A DNA stretch of 64,000 bases, from the NCBI GenBank assembly GCA_002914845.1, contig JXTC01000105.1, positions 611,739-675,738 of the forward strand. The letters run 5' to 3'. The position numbers and the translations under genes were made by a program. The stretch comes from Trema orientale (lineage: Eukaryota; Streptophyta; Magnoliopsida; Rosales; Cannabaceae). Shown here piece by piece: positions 30,930-41,030 of the stretch. The number at the start of each line of letters is the position of its first letter. Position 1 is the stretch's first letter. The notes under the pieces are model-generated. The model searched no databases, was not told the DNA's origin, and saw only the letters and a list, made by a program, of their open reading frames with translations.

Positions 30930-32802
30930 AATGTCCATCATCATGCATGACAGACAACATTCTTTCTATCTTGTCCAATCAAGCTATCACTCCAGAGGTT
31001 GCAACACTTATATTTGCAGCAGATGTCGTAACATTGGTATCTACAACATAATTATCCTCCCCAACAATAGAATCTCTATCCTTCATTTTGAACACCAGCT
31101 TGGTTACAAGAGGAGTGAGATATTTAGAGCTATAACGTGGAGGTTTCTATTTGGTCAAAACACTATAGATAAGTGCCAGAAAGATTAATCTCTTGGTAGG
31201 AGTAGTGTTGTATCTTATATCATAAAAGTGGCTGAAGATCAATTGTGCCAAATTCACTTGTCCACTTGTTCCAATATCATAAAAAAAAAAAGTACAATCT
31301 CCATGAAGGGTATTGGAATGCGTCGCTGGCATCCAATTGTCAATAGTAATTCGGTGCAATCCCTTGTACTTGAGTGTCAGATCAGTGGATTTAAAAATGC
31401 TATTCTTCGGCCATTTGGTCTGTGTACTAAGTAATTCACTAGTAAACTTGTTGAGAAGGAATTCTTTCTCATAGTCTTCAAAGGGGCAAATAGATATATC
31501 AAGGAAAGGGGCAATCATAGCAGGGAAAAAATCATAAATATAATCCCTAACAAAAACTTTCCTATACCCAGGTGAACCTGGTTTGTCTAAGTTCTCAGTT
31601 AAATTGGAATAAAATTCCTAAACAATCCTAGGCACAAAACTTTAAATTTCAGAAATAGTGTTTAATCACTTTTGATCTTATTTTCTGAAAAGACTTTAAG
31701 TTTATGTTTCTTTCAGGAATAAATTGGTATTGTTCATAAATCTTTATAGAAAAAGCAACATCTTTTGTATAATACCATAGAGAAAAGTAGTTTGCAGGGA
31801 TATAACCTGCTATGTCTAAAGACGAAAAGACCCTATTTCCTTTCTCGGTTGCGGTAGCCTTCCTCTTGGGTTGTGATTGCTTCGAAGATTGATCTGAGAT
31901 TTTATAGGCTACTGATTTATTCTGTCTTTGATGTTTGAACCGGATGTGCAACTGGTATTGTTTGATCTATAGGTGATGTTGGGAGATCAGCCTCAGATTG
32001 CTTCTTTGAGACTGGAGTAGAATCTATTGTTGGATCAGCCTATGTTGTAACATCAGGCACTTTAGTAGAGGCCAATTATGTTGGCTCGATATTCACCACT
32101 AGAACAGAGGACTCTGAGATGTTAGAACATTAGGTATCTCAGCAAATGGTGATGTTGAATCCCTAACATTTCTAACAGATGTTGGAACATTAGAAAGTAT
32201 TTACGGTATGGTTTTGACAGTTTCAGTAACATTTTACTCAAGATTATTTTTTGGTGTATACCTATGAGAATAATCGTCTTTTGGAAGAGGCCTAGTGTCC
32301 ATCGCATCTTTTGCAGCAACATTAACAGATGATGTTGCAATATTAGAAGTTGTGAGTGGTATCATCTCGGTCAGACACCTTTTTGAAATTGGAAGCTATG
32401 GATGTTAGGACATCATAAGTCTACATTGGGATTGACTCCTTTGCACGAATAGAAGTTGGAGTTGAGCCTCCTTCATCTAATTTCACAAGTGGCTACTTTG
32501 ATTTAGAAGGGTTGAAAATTTCGGCAACATGAACAAAGGTTGCCGGTGCTGGTGGTGGATCAGTTGAAGTGGCCAGAATAGGGTCTGCTTGAACCGATTG
32601 AACATGGGCACTTTGTTCAATCGTCAATGGAGGCTGGGTTGAAGGTTCAACCAAGAAACCCGTGGATTAGGTTTTCTGCAATTTTGCTAGAAACAAAAAA
32701 GGAATAAGACTTCTTCTTCATTAGAGTTGAGGAGGAAGAAAGTTTTCCTTTAGCAGCAGCAGCAGCAGAGTCACTCTTCTTTCCATTCCTTCTGTTCACC
32801 AT
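30930..32802 (-). pseudogene. Env-like / third-ORF region of the copia element
   Basis: Begins with an ATG at 32,802 (MVNRRNGKKSD, then an Ala run and a Lys/Ser-rich patch). A long Ser/Thr/Pro-rich stretch with several stops follows. Then comes a better-kept globular part at about 31,518-31,147, holding KYKGLHRITIDNWMPATHSN and a GQVNLAQLIFSH motif. That part resembles the plant transposon-protein domain in the extra ORF behind pol of several Sirevirus-type copia elements, often called env-like without proven envelope function. At least one internal frame break and multiple stops make it a pseudogene. Assignment rests on motif memory and position. Confidence 0.55.
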
Positions 32803-33312
32803 TTTTATTGAGGGAAAAAAAAAAGTCTTCGAAGAACAAAGGTAAAAATGGCAGAGACAATGAGAGAATTGTGGATGTGTGAAATAACACAAAGATCATT
32901 AGGGATTAAATAACTTAGAGACCATTTCATTTTCCTAAATTTAAAAAGGAAACAAAATCAATTCTGGAGCTAAATTGACATAAAAAACTGTAATGAAAGT
33001 AAATCTCGGGAACAAGTAAAAAATGACATCAGCAGCAGTTGTCCGAATTTTATCCAAAATTTCCCTTTTTTTTATATAAATAGTAAGCCCAGTTTATTCC
33101 ATGTTATTATACAACCACAAAGTCATGAAATTATAAATGATAACCCTTAGATAAAATGAAATTGATGAAATCATTCCTATAAAAGGATTTTAAAATATAC
33201 ATTCCTTACAATTTTCATCCAAAAAAAAATCTAGAAAAATTCATCTGATTGATTGATCACCTATGATTGAAAACTGATTGATTGATTGGTTGATCTCACA
33301 AAATAGTACAAA

Positions 33313-33552
33313 TTAATTATTTTTTTTTATATTACTGCATAAATTATTAATGTTGTAACATTGACGACATTTTAGGCAAATGATCTTTCCATGAACAGTA
33401 ACTTTTATACTATTACTGTGATAGCCCTTTTCACATGGTAGATCATCTTTTACTGCATTTGTGATATGTAGGCCTAGATTACTCATGGATAGCTTTCGCA
33501 CATTAGTATAAATAGCTCTACATTCTTGACCTAATTCAGAAAGAACCTTCAT
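33313..33552 (-). pseudogene. Unassigned minus-strand fragment at the left edge of the inverted block
   Basis: A 79-codon open frame of the copia element's own polarity, with a CLKCRQC cysteine cluster near the end and no clear family. It stops within a few bases of where plus-strand RT homology begins (33,555), so it marks the left inversion breakpoint. It would normally lie between pol and the env-like region. Confidence 0.4.
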
Positions 33553-33554
33553 CT

Positions 33555-35190
33555 AAGGTCAAAAAGAATCATCCCACTGACCTAATCACAGGTAACCTCG
33601 AAGATGGAATGGTAACTAGAAGAAGAAATATTAATCTGGTAAAATTTCTTTGTTTTACATTTTTAACTAAGCCAAAGAATATTAAAAAAACTTTACATGT
33701 TAATTTTTGGATTAAAGCTATACAAGAAGTATTAGAACAATTTTATAAGAACAATGTTTGGACTTTAGTATCTAGACTAAATGATTCTAGTTTTATCGGG
33801 ACTAAATAGATTTTGAAAAATAAATCTAATAAGTTTGGTAACATTATTAGAAACAAAGCTGGGTTGGTTGCCTAAGGATATACACAAGTTGAGGGTATAG
33901 ACTTTGATGAAACATTCGGTCCTGTAGCAATGCTTGAATCTATTTATTTACTTCTTGCTATTGCTTGTCACATTAGTTTTACTTTACATCAAATGGATAA
34001 AAAAAGTTCTTTTTTTAAATGGTTTTCTGAATGAGGAGGCCTTCGTTGAACAACTGAAAGGTTTTGAAGGTCCACGCAGGCCTGACCATGTTTTTAAACT
34101 TAAAAAGGTATTGTATGGATTAAAACAGGCACTCAAGGCTTGGTATGAACGTTTGACAATATTCTTGGTACAAAAAGGCTACGTGAGAGAGGGAGTAGAC
34201 AAAACTTTATTCATTAAGAATTTTAATTCTGATATTATTATTGCTCAGTTTTATGTTCATGATATTGTTTTTGGATCTACTTCTAATGATAAAATATAAG
34301 AGTTTGTGAAATAAGTGAAAGAAGAATTTGAGATGAGTATGGTAAGAGAATTAACCTACTTTCTAGGTTTGCAGGTGAAATAGCTTAAAGATGAGATCTT
34401 TATTTCCCAAAAATAAGTATGCTAGGAACCTAGTTAAAAAATTTGGGTTTGAGTCAGCTAAACATATAAATATTCCTATGAGTACCAATATGAAGCTGAC
34501 TAAAGATGAAAATGGATTTAGTATTAATCCAACTCTTTATAGAAGCATGATTGGCAGCTTGATGTATTTTACAGCTAGCTGACTTGATATGGCTTACAGT
34601 GTTGGAGTGTGTGCTAGATATCAATCTAGTCCAAAGGAATCTCATATTGCTGCTGTAAAAAGAACAATTAAGTATGTTAGTGGGACTCTCGATTATGGTC
34701 TTTGGTACTCCAAAGACACTAATATTAATCTTATAGGTTATAGTGATGCATACTGTGCTGATAACGCTGATGACAAAAAGAGTACAATTGGAGGTTTTTT
34801 CTTTCCTTGAAACAACTTGATTTCATGGCTTAGTAAAAAGCAAAGCTCGATCTCTTTGTCAACCATTGAGTCCAAGTATATAGTTGTAGGAAGTTGTTAC
34901 ACTCAATTACTATAGATGAAACAGATGCTCAAGGACTAAGGTATAGTACTGGATACATTAGTTATTTATTGTGATAACACTAGTGCTATAAACATCTCTA
35001 AGAATCCAATATACTCTAGGACTAAGCACATTGACATATGTTATCACTTTATCAGAGATCTTGTTAAGAGTAAAATTGTAATCTTAGAACATGTAGAGAC
35101 AGACAATCAGTTGGTAGATATTTACAAAAGCACTCGATATTCTCCCTTTTAATTCTTTGAGAAAAGCCCTAGAAATTTGTTTTATGTGAA
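33555..35190 (+). pseudogene. Copia RT/RNase H block in inverted orientation
   Basis: On the plus strand, in order: the pre-RT linker (KAIQEVLEQFYKNNVWTLV), the GYTQVEGIDFDETF block, YGLKQALKAWYERL (34,110-34,150), and the RT active-site region where YVDD reads as YVHD (34,252-34,263, catalytic Asp lost). RNase H follows with YRSMIGSLMYFTAS, YSDA(Y)CAD and STIESKY, ending near 35,190. At least six in-frame stops and several shifts (for example 33,808, 34,299, 34,380, 34,580, 34,808) make it dead. Its strand is opposite to the gag, integrase, LTR primer site and polypurine tract of the element that contains it. Confidence 0.85.
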
Positions 35191-35283
35191 ATAATATTGT
35201 GATATCAGCCAATCAGAGTCAAAATATTATTTATGGTTAATACAAGATATTTGGAAAAAGATGAAATAATTTCTGTTATAACA

Positions 35284-36460
35284 TTATTTCTTAATATATA
35301 TAGTTCTTATTATTTTTATCATGGAAATTGTTCTGAAAAATCTAAAAGAAAAATTATTTTTGTCTGCAACAATATCCTCTATAAGACTTTGAATCTCACC
35401 CTCCTTTGAATAATCTGCAAAGTCTGAAAAATCATCTGTAACCACATTAGCATATTCCACAATAGTCTGAGTTCTCATGTTATAAATACGATAAGCTCGA
35501 CCATTATTAGGATAACCAGGGAAACTCTGACATCACTTTTTGCGTCAAACTTTCCCAACTACTTTCTATAATCAAGGATGTAATAAGTACCCCAAATTAG
35601 ATTTTTCACCTTGCAAGATTTCATAAGGAGTTGTACCTAGACACGAATATACACAGTTGATGTTGTAACATGCCGTGTTGACAGCTTCAGCCCACAAAGG
35701 TTTTACAAGCTTTTTGCTATTCAGCATTATTCGTGCCATTTCCTACAAAGCCCTATTCTTTGTTTCCATAACACCATTTCGTTGTGGTGTCTTTGGAGAA
35801 GAAACTTTATGATAATTACCATTTGAATAACTAAATTTAGCATAAGAATAAATTTCGAATTCCTTACTATGATCACTCCGTATTCTGACTAGTTTACTGA
35901 TGTCACAACCTTTATCAGTTTTCAGCTTAACACAAAGTTAAAAGCATCAAAGGTATCTAACTTTTCTCTTAAAAAATCTATCCAAGTATATCTCGAAAAG
36001 TCATCTACGCAAACAAAAATGTACCTTTTCCTGTAGTACTTTCCACTTGCATCGAACCCAAGAGATCTACATGAAGTAGCTCCAACACTTTTGATGTTGT
36101 AACATTTTTTATAATTTTATGTGTTGTTCTTATCTGTTTTCCTATCTGATAAGAATCACACACTCTTTATGATTTCTTATTAAGCTTTGGTAAGTCACGT
36201 ACTGCATCTAAATTCTCAACTTTCTTTAACATTTGACTTATGCTAATCAGATTAGTCACAAATCCCTTTACATGCAAAATTTTCTTTATTTGGGAAAACC
36301 TTCAACATCAAGAGTTCTTTCCCCAGGAACTCATCCTTTTGCACTATCATTGAATGTTATAACATATCCGGTGTCAACTTTGTAGTCCAGAAGAATAGAT
36401 TTGTCACCTATCATGTACCTAGAACATCTACTATCGAAATATCAATCATTAGTAGCACAT
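35284..36460 (-). pseudogene. Copia protease-end/integrase remnant
   Basis: Minus strand, in order: a CSRYMIGDKS stretch typical of the region before integrase, LISISQML, LELLHVDLLGSMQVES (start of the catalytic core, first Asp), a degenerate middle, and NGVMETKNRA (third acidic residue, near 35,770). Next come KPLWAEAVNTACY and NCVYSCLGTTPYEIL. The linker toward RT follows (NMRTQTIVEYANVVTDDFSD), ending at 35,284. Several stops interrupt it. The RT that should follow is instead on the other strand. Confidence 0.8.
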
Positions 36461-36491
36461 GTTCTAAAACAAGTAAAAGATTCAAAGTAAT

Positions 36492-38164
36492 TTAATTCAT
36501 ATTTTTAACCCAATTTTTACTTGATTTTCTTGACAAATCAATCTTTTTCTTTAATATTTTTCTTTGAAATGGAATTTCATGAGAACAATAGCTATTTTCC
36601 AAAAAATACCTCATGGTAAAGCACCTAGGTTTGATATGACTTTTATCACCACAGAAATGATAAGTTGGAACAAACTTACCATGGTTTCTCATATAATTAA
36701 ATCCTGCCGGTTTGCTATGTAGTGCAATAGGAGATTTTCATGTTACAACATTAGCATACTTTTCGGAAACTGATATTGATATAGTTGATTTACTGTGTGT
36801 TACAACATGTGGCTTCTTCTGTGTTGTAACATCAATACTGGTTCCTGCAACTAGGTTAGAAATAGAATTCTTAACAAAAATAGTTTTTGAATTTGAGTTT
36901 TCACCTTTAAATCTGAGTCCTCGATGTTCTGACCTTGATTTACCAACAATCAGAATATGATCTAATTTGACCATTCTAGAATTTAGCACTTTTAAGGACT
37001 TTTGAGTCCTATCAATCTCTGCTAAAATCTCTTTTAACTTTGCTTCTTTTTCTAAAGTTTCCAACTCTTGCATCTTTGTCTCTGAATTCTCCTTGAATTA
37101 GATGAGAGTAGAAAGCAGCGTAATTACTTACATGTGTTTCATCTTCCTCTTGGCTGTATTTGACTCCTTATCTGACTTCTTACTCCTCATCGCTCCACGA
37201 GGTAGTCATAGCCTTAGATTTCTTCTTTAAGGTGTTGGCATATTCAGCTTGTATGTGACCATAACCCTCACATTTCCTACACTAAATATCTTTCTTTTTA
37301 TCTTTAGGAACATTAGATTTAGGAGAAGTGGACTTACCTTTATTTGAGTTGCTGCCTTTTGACTGTCTACCCATTTTCTTGAAAACCCTATTGAAAGTTT
37401 TAGCAATAGAGCGAGCTCGACATCACCGTCTCCTTTTTTACTTAGAACTGATTCTAAGGCTACTTTAAGGACAATAGTTTTGTCCATTTTCCTATGCTTG
37501 ATATTCATATCGTATATTTGCAAGGATCCCATCAGTTCCTCAAAGTTTATGATGTCAAGGTTCTTGCTCTTTTCTATTGTCATGAGTTTTGGCCAGGCTA
37601 TGAATGAAAATTTTTTCTAACCATCTTAGTATCTGAAAAATATTTTCCTAGACCAAATGCCTCATTAGAAATATCATAAAACTTTGTAAAATATTCAGAC
37701 AGGGTCTCATCTTCTCTCATTTTTAATTCCTCAAATCTAGAGGTTAAAATGATAAATTTGGTTTTTTTCATATCTCCAAAGTCTTCAAAATGAGTTTGTA
37801 AAATATTCTATGCCTCTTTGGTAGATTCATAACTCGTAATCATTTTGATTTGAGTTGCATCAACTCTATTAAGAATAGCATGTAGAGATTTGGAGTTAAA
37901 ATTATCAAGTTTCTCATCCTCGTATGGCCAATTATATTCATATTTTGGAATACTCTTCCCTTCATCATCCTTAGTAGTTAGAGGACTCCAACCAGTAAGA
38001 ACGGATCTCCAAGTTTTTTCATTAAGAGTCCTGATAAAAGCCTTTATGCATGTCTTCCAATAAAAAAAAAAAAAAAGTAGTGCTATCAAGTAGCGGAGGG
38101 TGTGAAATGGACCCATCTTAAGTAAGAAATGATATACTTGAAATTTATGACCAAAAATCCACAA
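36492..38164 (-). pseudogene. Copia gag remnant
   Basis: Minus strand. The N-terminal gag core (WRSVLTGWSPLTTKDDEGK, LHAILNRVDATQIKMI) is followed by a UBN2-type helical region. One zinc knuckle near 37,250 reads CRKCEGYGHIQAEY, with Tyr in place of the last Cys. A coiled-coil part with KLDHILIVGK follows, and then a second CCHC-like motif near 36,640 (YHFCGDKSHIKPRC). Broken by frameshifts and stops near 37,600-37,800 and 37,100-37,230. In intact elements gag packages the RNA in cytoplasmic particles. Confidence 0.75.
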
Positions 38165-38191
38165 GATCTCACAAAATAAACTGTTAGTAAT

Positions 38192-38205
38192 CTACTCTAA
38201 TACCA
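38192..38205 (-). other. Primer binding site (initiator tRNA-Met type)
   Basis: The minus-strand reading TGGTATTAGAGTAG starts two bases after the LTR end (CCTAACA). The canonical plant copia primer site is TGGTATCAGAGC, complementary to the 3' end of initiator tRNA-Met. This copy differs at one base in the first ten and then diverges. Confidence 0.8.
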
Positions 38206-38207
38206 AT

Positions 38208-39496
38208 TGTTAGGACCATTTCTTGTATTCTTACCGAATATAATTAATTTTATAATTAATTATATAAAGTGGTTATGCAGAAATATGTAACATGGATGTT
38301 GTAATAATGAAAAGTGAAAATTGACATACAATATTTTTACTTGGTTCAACTATCTTCTGATAGTCAACATCCAAGGGGCCACATCCAAAGAAATAAACTT
38401 ATTAGTAAAGATCAATGTGAGTACAAATACTAATCAAATTTAAAAAAATCCCTCTTTTAAATGTTGCCACATGCAAGTACTCCTTTAGTAATCTATTTAG
38501 TGAGCTCCCCTCGACTTGTTGTGATTCTTTTTGTCTGAATTCTCTTCAAATTTCTTGGAATCTACCTTCTCCCAAAGACGTCTTGTACTCTCCTGAAGTA
38601 TTTTCATGACTAGAAATTCCTCCTAGTTTATCAATATAGAGTATAGACAGATTTTACAAACTATTACTCTAATGATAATTACAAACATATATGGCATATT
38701 TAGGACTCTAATCTAGACTCTTATTTATAGTGCTTGAAGTTCTCCTTTACTTGTGAATCTATAAGACATGTTCAATCACAATAAATAATAATTGGAAGAG
38801 AAAATAAGCAGCCAAAGATAATATTTTCGTAATCAAGGTAGATCTGAAATTGAATGCTGATTCAGCAGCGATGTTGTAACATTTGAAACTATCTAAAATA
38901 GCCAGGTTGTAACCTTCTAGAAGAAACGACTGATTTGTTACCTGAAATAGCAATTTCAGATTCTACACAATTAAACAACAAATTAACATACTAAAAATGT
39001 TCATATACAATAAGATTTAGCTAGGAATATATATTGAAACACCAATCTTAAAATATCATAAGAATCAAACTTTAAGACATTCACACTACAAGATTGTTTC
39101 CATAAATAATTCACATGAGCTGTTAAAGAGATCAGGTAAAATAAACTCCAAATATTTACCTAAAAAAGATTAGAATCTGATTCGAATAATTTGTAATTGA
39201 TTGACACATTCACACACTAATCAAATCACATTAAAATACGCTTTGATAAGAAAGAAATATGTAAATATAATTTTTTTGCAAGGTAAATATTAATCACTAA
39301 TTTTTCTGATTAAAACACAACTAATTGAACAAATATTCAATCACATGATAGCTATAAAATTCAGGCAAACACTTCAAAAATGCTAGATCAAATATATTAT
39401 ACTCTAGTGATGTTACAACATCAATCCAGAATTACTGTCAGTCAAAACAGACAGTTTGTTATAACATCTTAAATGACAACAGATTTTGCCTTTTCA
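38208..39496 (-). repeat. 5' LTR of the copia element
   Basis: 1,289 bp, starting TGTTAGGA and ending CCTTTTCA in plus reading. Clearly paired with 29,245-30,514. It contains three or four copies of the GATGTTGTAACATC-type palindrome (near 38,294, 38,870, 39,409 and 39,458), as does its partner at matching places. Confidence 0.85.
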
Positions 39497-39507
39497 AAAG
39501 TTGTAAT

Positions 39508-39920
39508 TGTATGCGATCTTAAATCCATAATTGGTCAACGCTGAGAAAGTCAACAGTCAAGCACGACAGGTCGCATAAGTGTTCTCTTAATTAAAATACG
39601 ACCTNTTTATGTAATTAGGAAACTATAAGCCATCCTTATCTATATAAAGGTGGCTTAGTCTCATTGTAAAGGAAGAACACACATTCTTCAAAAGGCACTT
39701 TATTACGTCCTGTAATTCTCTGCTCTCACCTTGAGATAGAAATCCTTGTAATTCTCCAAAAAAATAGTGAAGAACAGTGGACGTAGGCTCATCTTTTTTG
39801 GGGCTGAACCACGATAAAATTTGTGTCTTCTTATTTACTTTGCTTTATTAATCCCTTTTCACACACAAGCCACATCTCGCAATTTTCTATATTCATTGTT
39901 GACAAAAACCTCCGTCAACA
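39508..39920 (+). repeat. 5' LTR of the gypsy element, 185 bp missing at an N
   Basis: Starts TGTATGCG and ends CCGTCAACA. A TATATAAAGG box lies at 39,641. Compared with the 3' LTR, the segment equivalent to 46,524-46,708 is absent exactly where the single N stands (39,605), so this LTR is probably full length in the real genome. Confidence 0.85.
39605..39605. other. N marking a probable collapsed gap
   Basis: The bases left of the N (GCGACCT-like) match LTR position 46,523 and those right of it (TTTATGTAATTAGG) match 46,709. The 185 bp between them in the other LTR are missing here, so the single N stands for a longer gap. Confidence 0.75.
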
Positions 39921-39921
39921 A

Positions 39922-39938
39922 TTGGCGCTAGAAGGAGG
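39922..39938 (+). other. Primer binding site of the gypsy element
   Basis: TTGGCGCTAGAAGGAGG follows the LTR end after one base. TGGCGC-starting primer sites directly after the LTR are usual in plant gypsy elements. It confirms the plus orientation. Confidence 0.6.
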
Positions 39939-39979
39939 GCTATTCCAGTGAAGAGTTCATCAATTTTACTCCTTCAACA

Positions 39980-41030
39980 ATGGCAAACACCAGAAACACC
40001 ACCAGAAGTGCTAGACTTAGCCAAAACCAACATCAAAGCACTACAGCTGCGCAGGATAATCCTGCTCAGGATCAACCTGCTGTGACCGCACCAGAGAACA
40101 TCATCTAAAGACAGGACCGAATAGAGGATGCACTGGCGAACCTTCAGCAGATAACCAGCCAGATCAATGATTCTCTACGACGGCTTGCCGAAGGACAGAT
40201 GGTCACTCCACCACAGCAGGAATGCCCTAGAAATCGCCCAGCTCGGCAACCAGAAAAAGGAATCCAGATCCAGGAGGCAGGAACTCGCTATCAATCTAGA
40301 GCCCAACAGGAGCGTCAGATAGATCGCACTTCTAAAGGCAAAGGCAAGGTCGCAAACTTGCCACAAGGATCTAGCACTGGAAGTTCGAGCACTGATCGTG
40401 ATCGTGGACAACCTTTCAGGAGAGCAAACGTCAATCGGGATCAAAGCAGCGAGCGGAATCATCAATCGAGGAGCGTCTTCGAAAGAATTAGCAGAGAACC
40501 TAGGCAGAATCCAGTGGACCTGCGACAACATTTAGAACAGCGACGTAGTCATGAGCAATCCACATCGCATCGCCAGAGCCAGAGTCGATCTCGTCGCACA
40601 ATTACAATTGAGTCTTCGAAGTCGCAGCAGACCCAGCCTGGCCAACCTGTAGTTGTACAACGTGATGATAATCAAAGACCACCCCTGCCACCAACTAATG
40701 TCCTTCCTGCGAACATTGATGTTCATAATTTAAGGATTGCATTAGAAACAATGGCTGGCTGGGATGATGAACTCGTAGATGGATATCGTCAGTCGCCATT
40801 CAACGAGGAAGTTCGAGCTGCTGCTCTTCCTGCTGGATTTAAACTTCCCATCATAAACATGTTTGATGGGAAAACAGATCCACAGGATCATATGGACCAC
40901 TTCAACGATCCACATGATAATATGGAGCTCCATCGGATTGATGATCTCGCAAGATGCAGATGTTTCGCTGTAACTCTCTCTGGAGCAGCAAAAAAGTGGT
41001 TTCGGGGACTACAACCTGGCTCGAGGAGGA
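39980..41030 (+). pseudogene. Gypsy gag, truncated
   Basis: ATG at 39,980 (MANTRNTTRSARLS). An in-frame TAA at 40,106 breaks it; the frame then stays open to beyond 41,030. After a long Gln/Arg/Ser-rich N-terminal part, the conserved retrotransposon gag core begins near 40,835 (LPIINMFDGKTDPQDHM) and runs to AKKWFRGLQPGS at about 41,020. The sequence then jumps to RNase H in a different frame, so the gag C-terminus is lost. Intact gag forms the particle that packages element RNA. Confidence 0.8.

Larger units (their letters stand above)
29245..39496 (-). mobile_element. Sirevirus-like Ty1/copia retrotransposon, decayed, internally inverted
   Basis: Two direct LTRs (29,245-30,514 and 38,208-39,496) enclose 7.7 kb. 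The primer site next to 38,208 and the polypurine tract next to 30,514 both show minus orientation. In transcription order it holds gag, a protease-like/GAG-pre-integrase part and integrase (all minus, 38,164 to 35,284), an RT/RNase H block that is on the plus strand (33,555-35,190), and an env-like region (minus, 32,802-30,930). Every frame carries stops or shifts, so it is non-autonomous. The LTRs differ by roughly one base in eight over their first 150 bp by eye, so the insertion is old. Flanking 5-mers (AGAGC left, AAAGT right) do not match, so the target duplication is lost. Confidence 0.85.

Noticed and set aside
29245..39496. Target-site duplication for the copia element
   Set aside because: The 5-mers outside the LTRs (AGAGC and AAAGT) do not match, so none is claimed.
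40175..40531. Minus-strand open frame of 118 codons
   Set aside because: Shadow of the gypsy gag on the plus strand; no family features.
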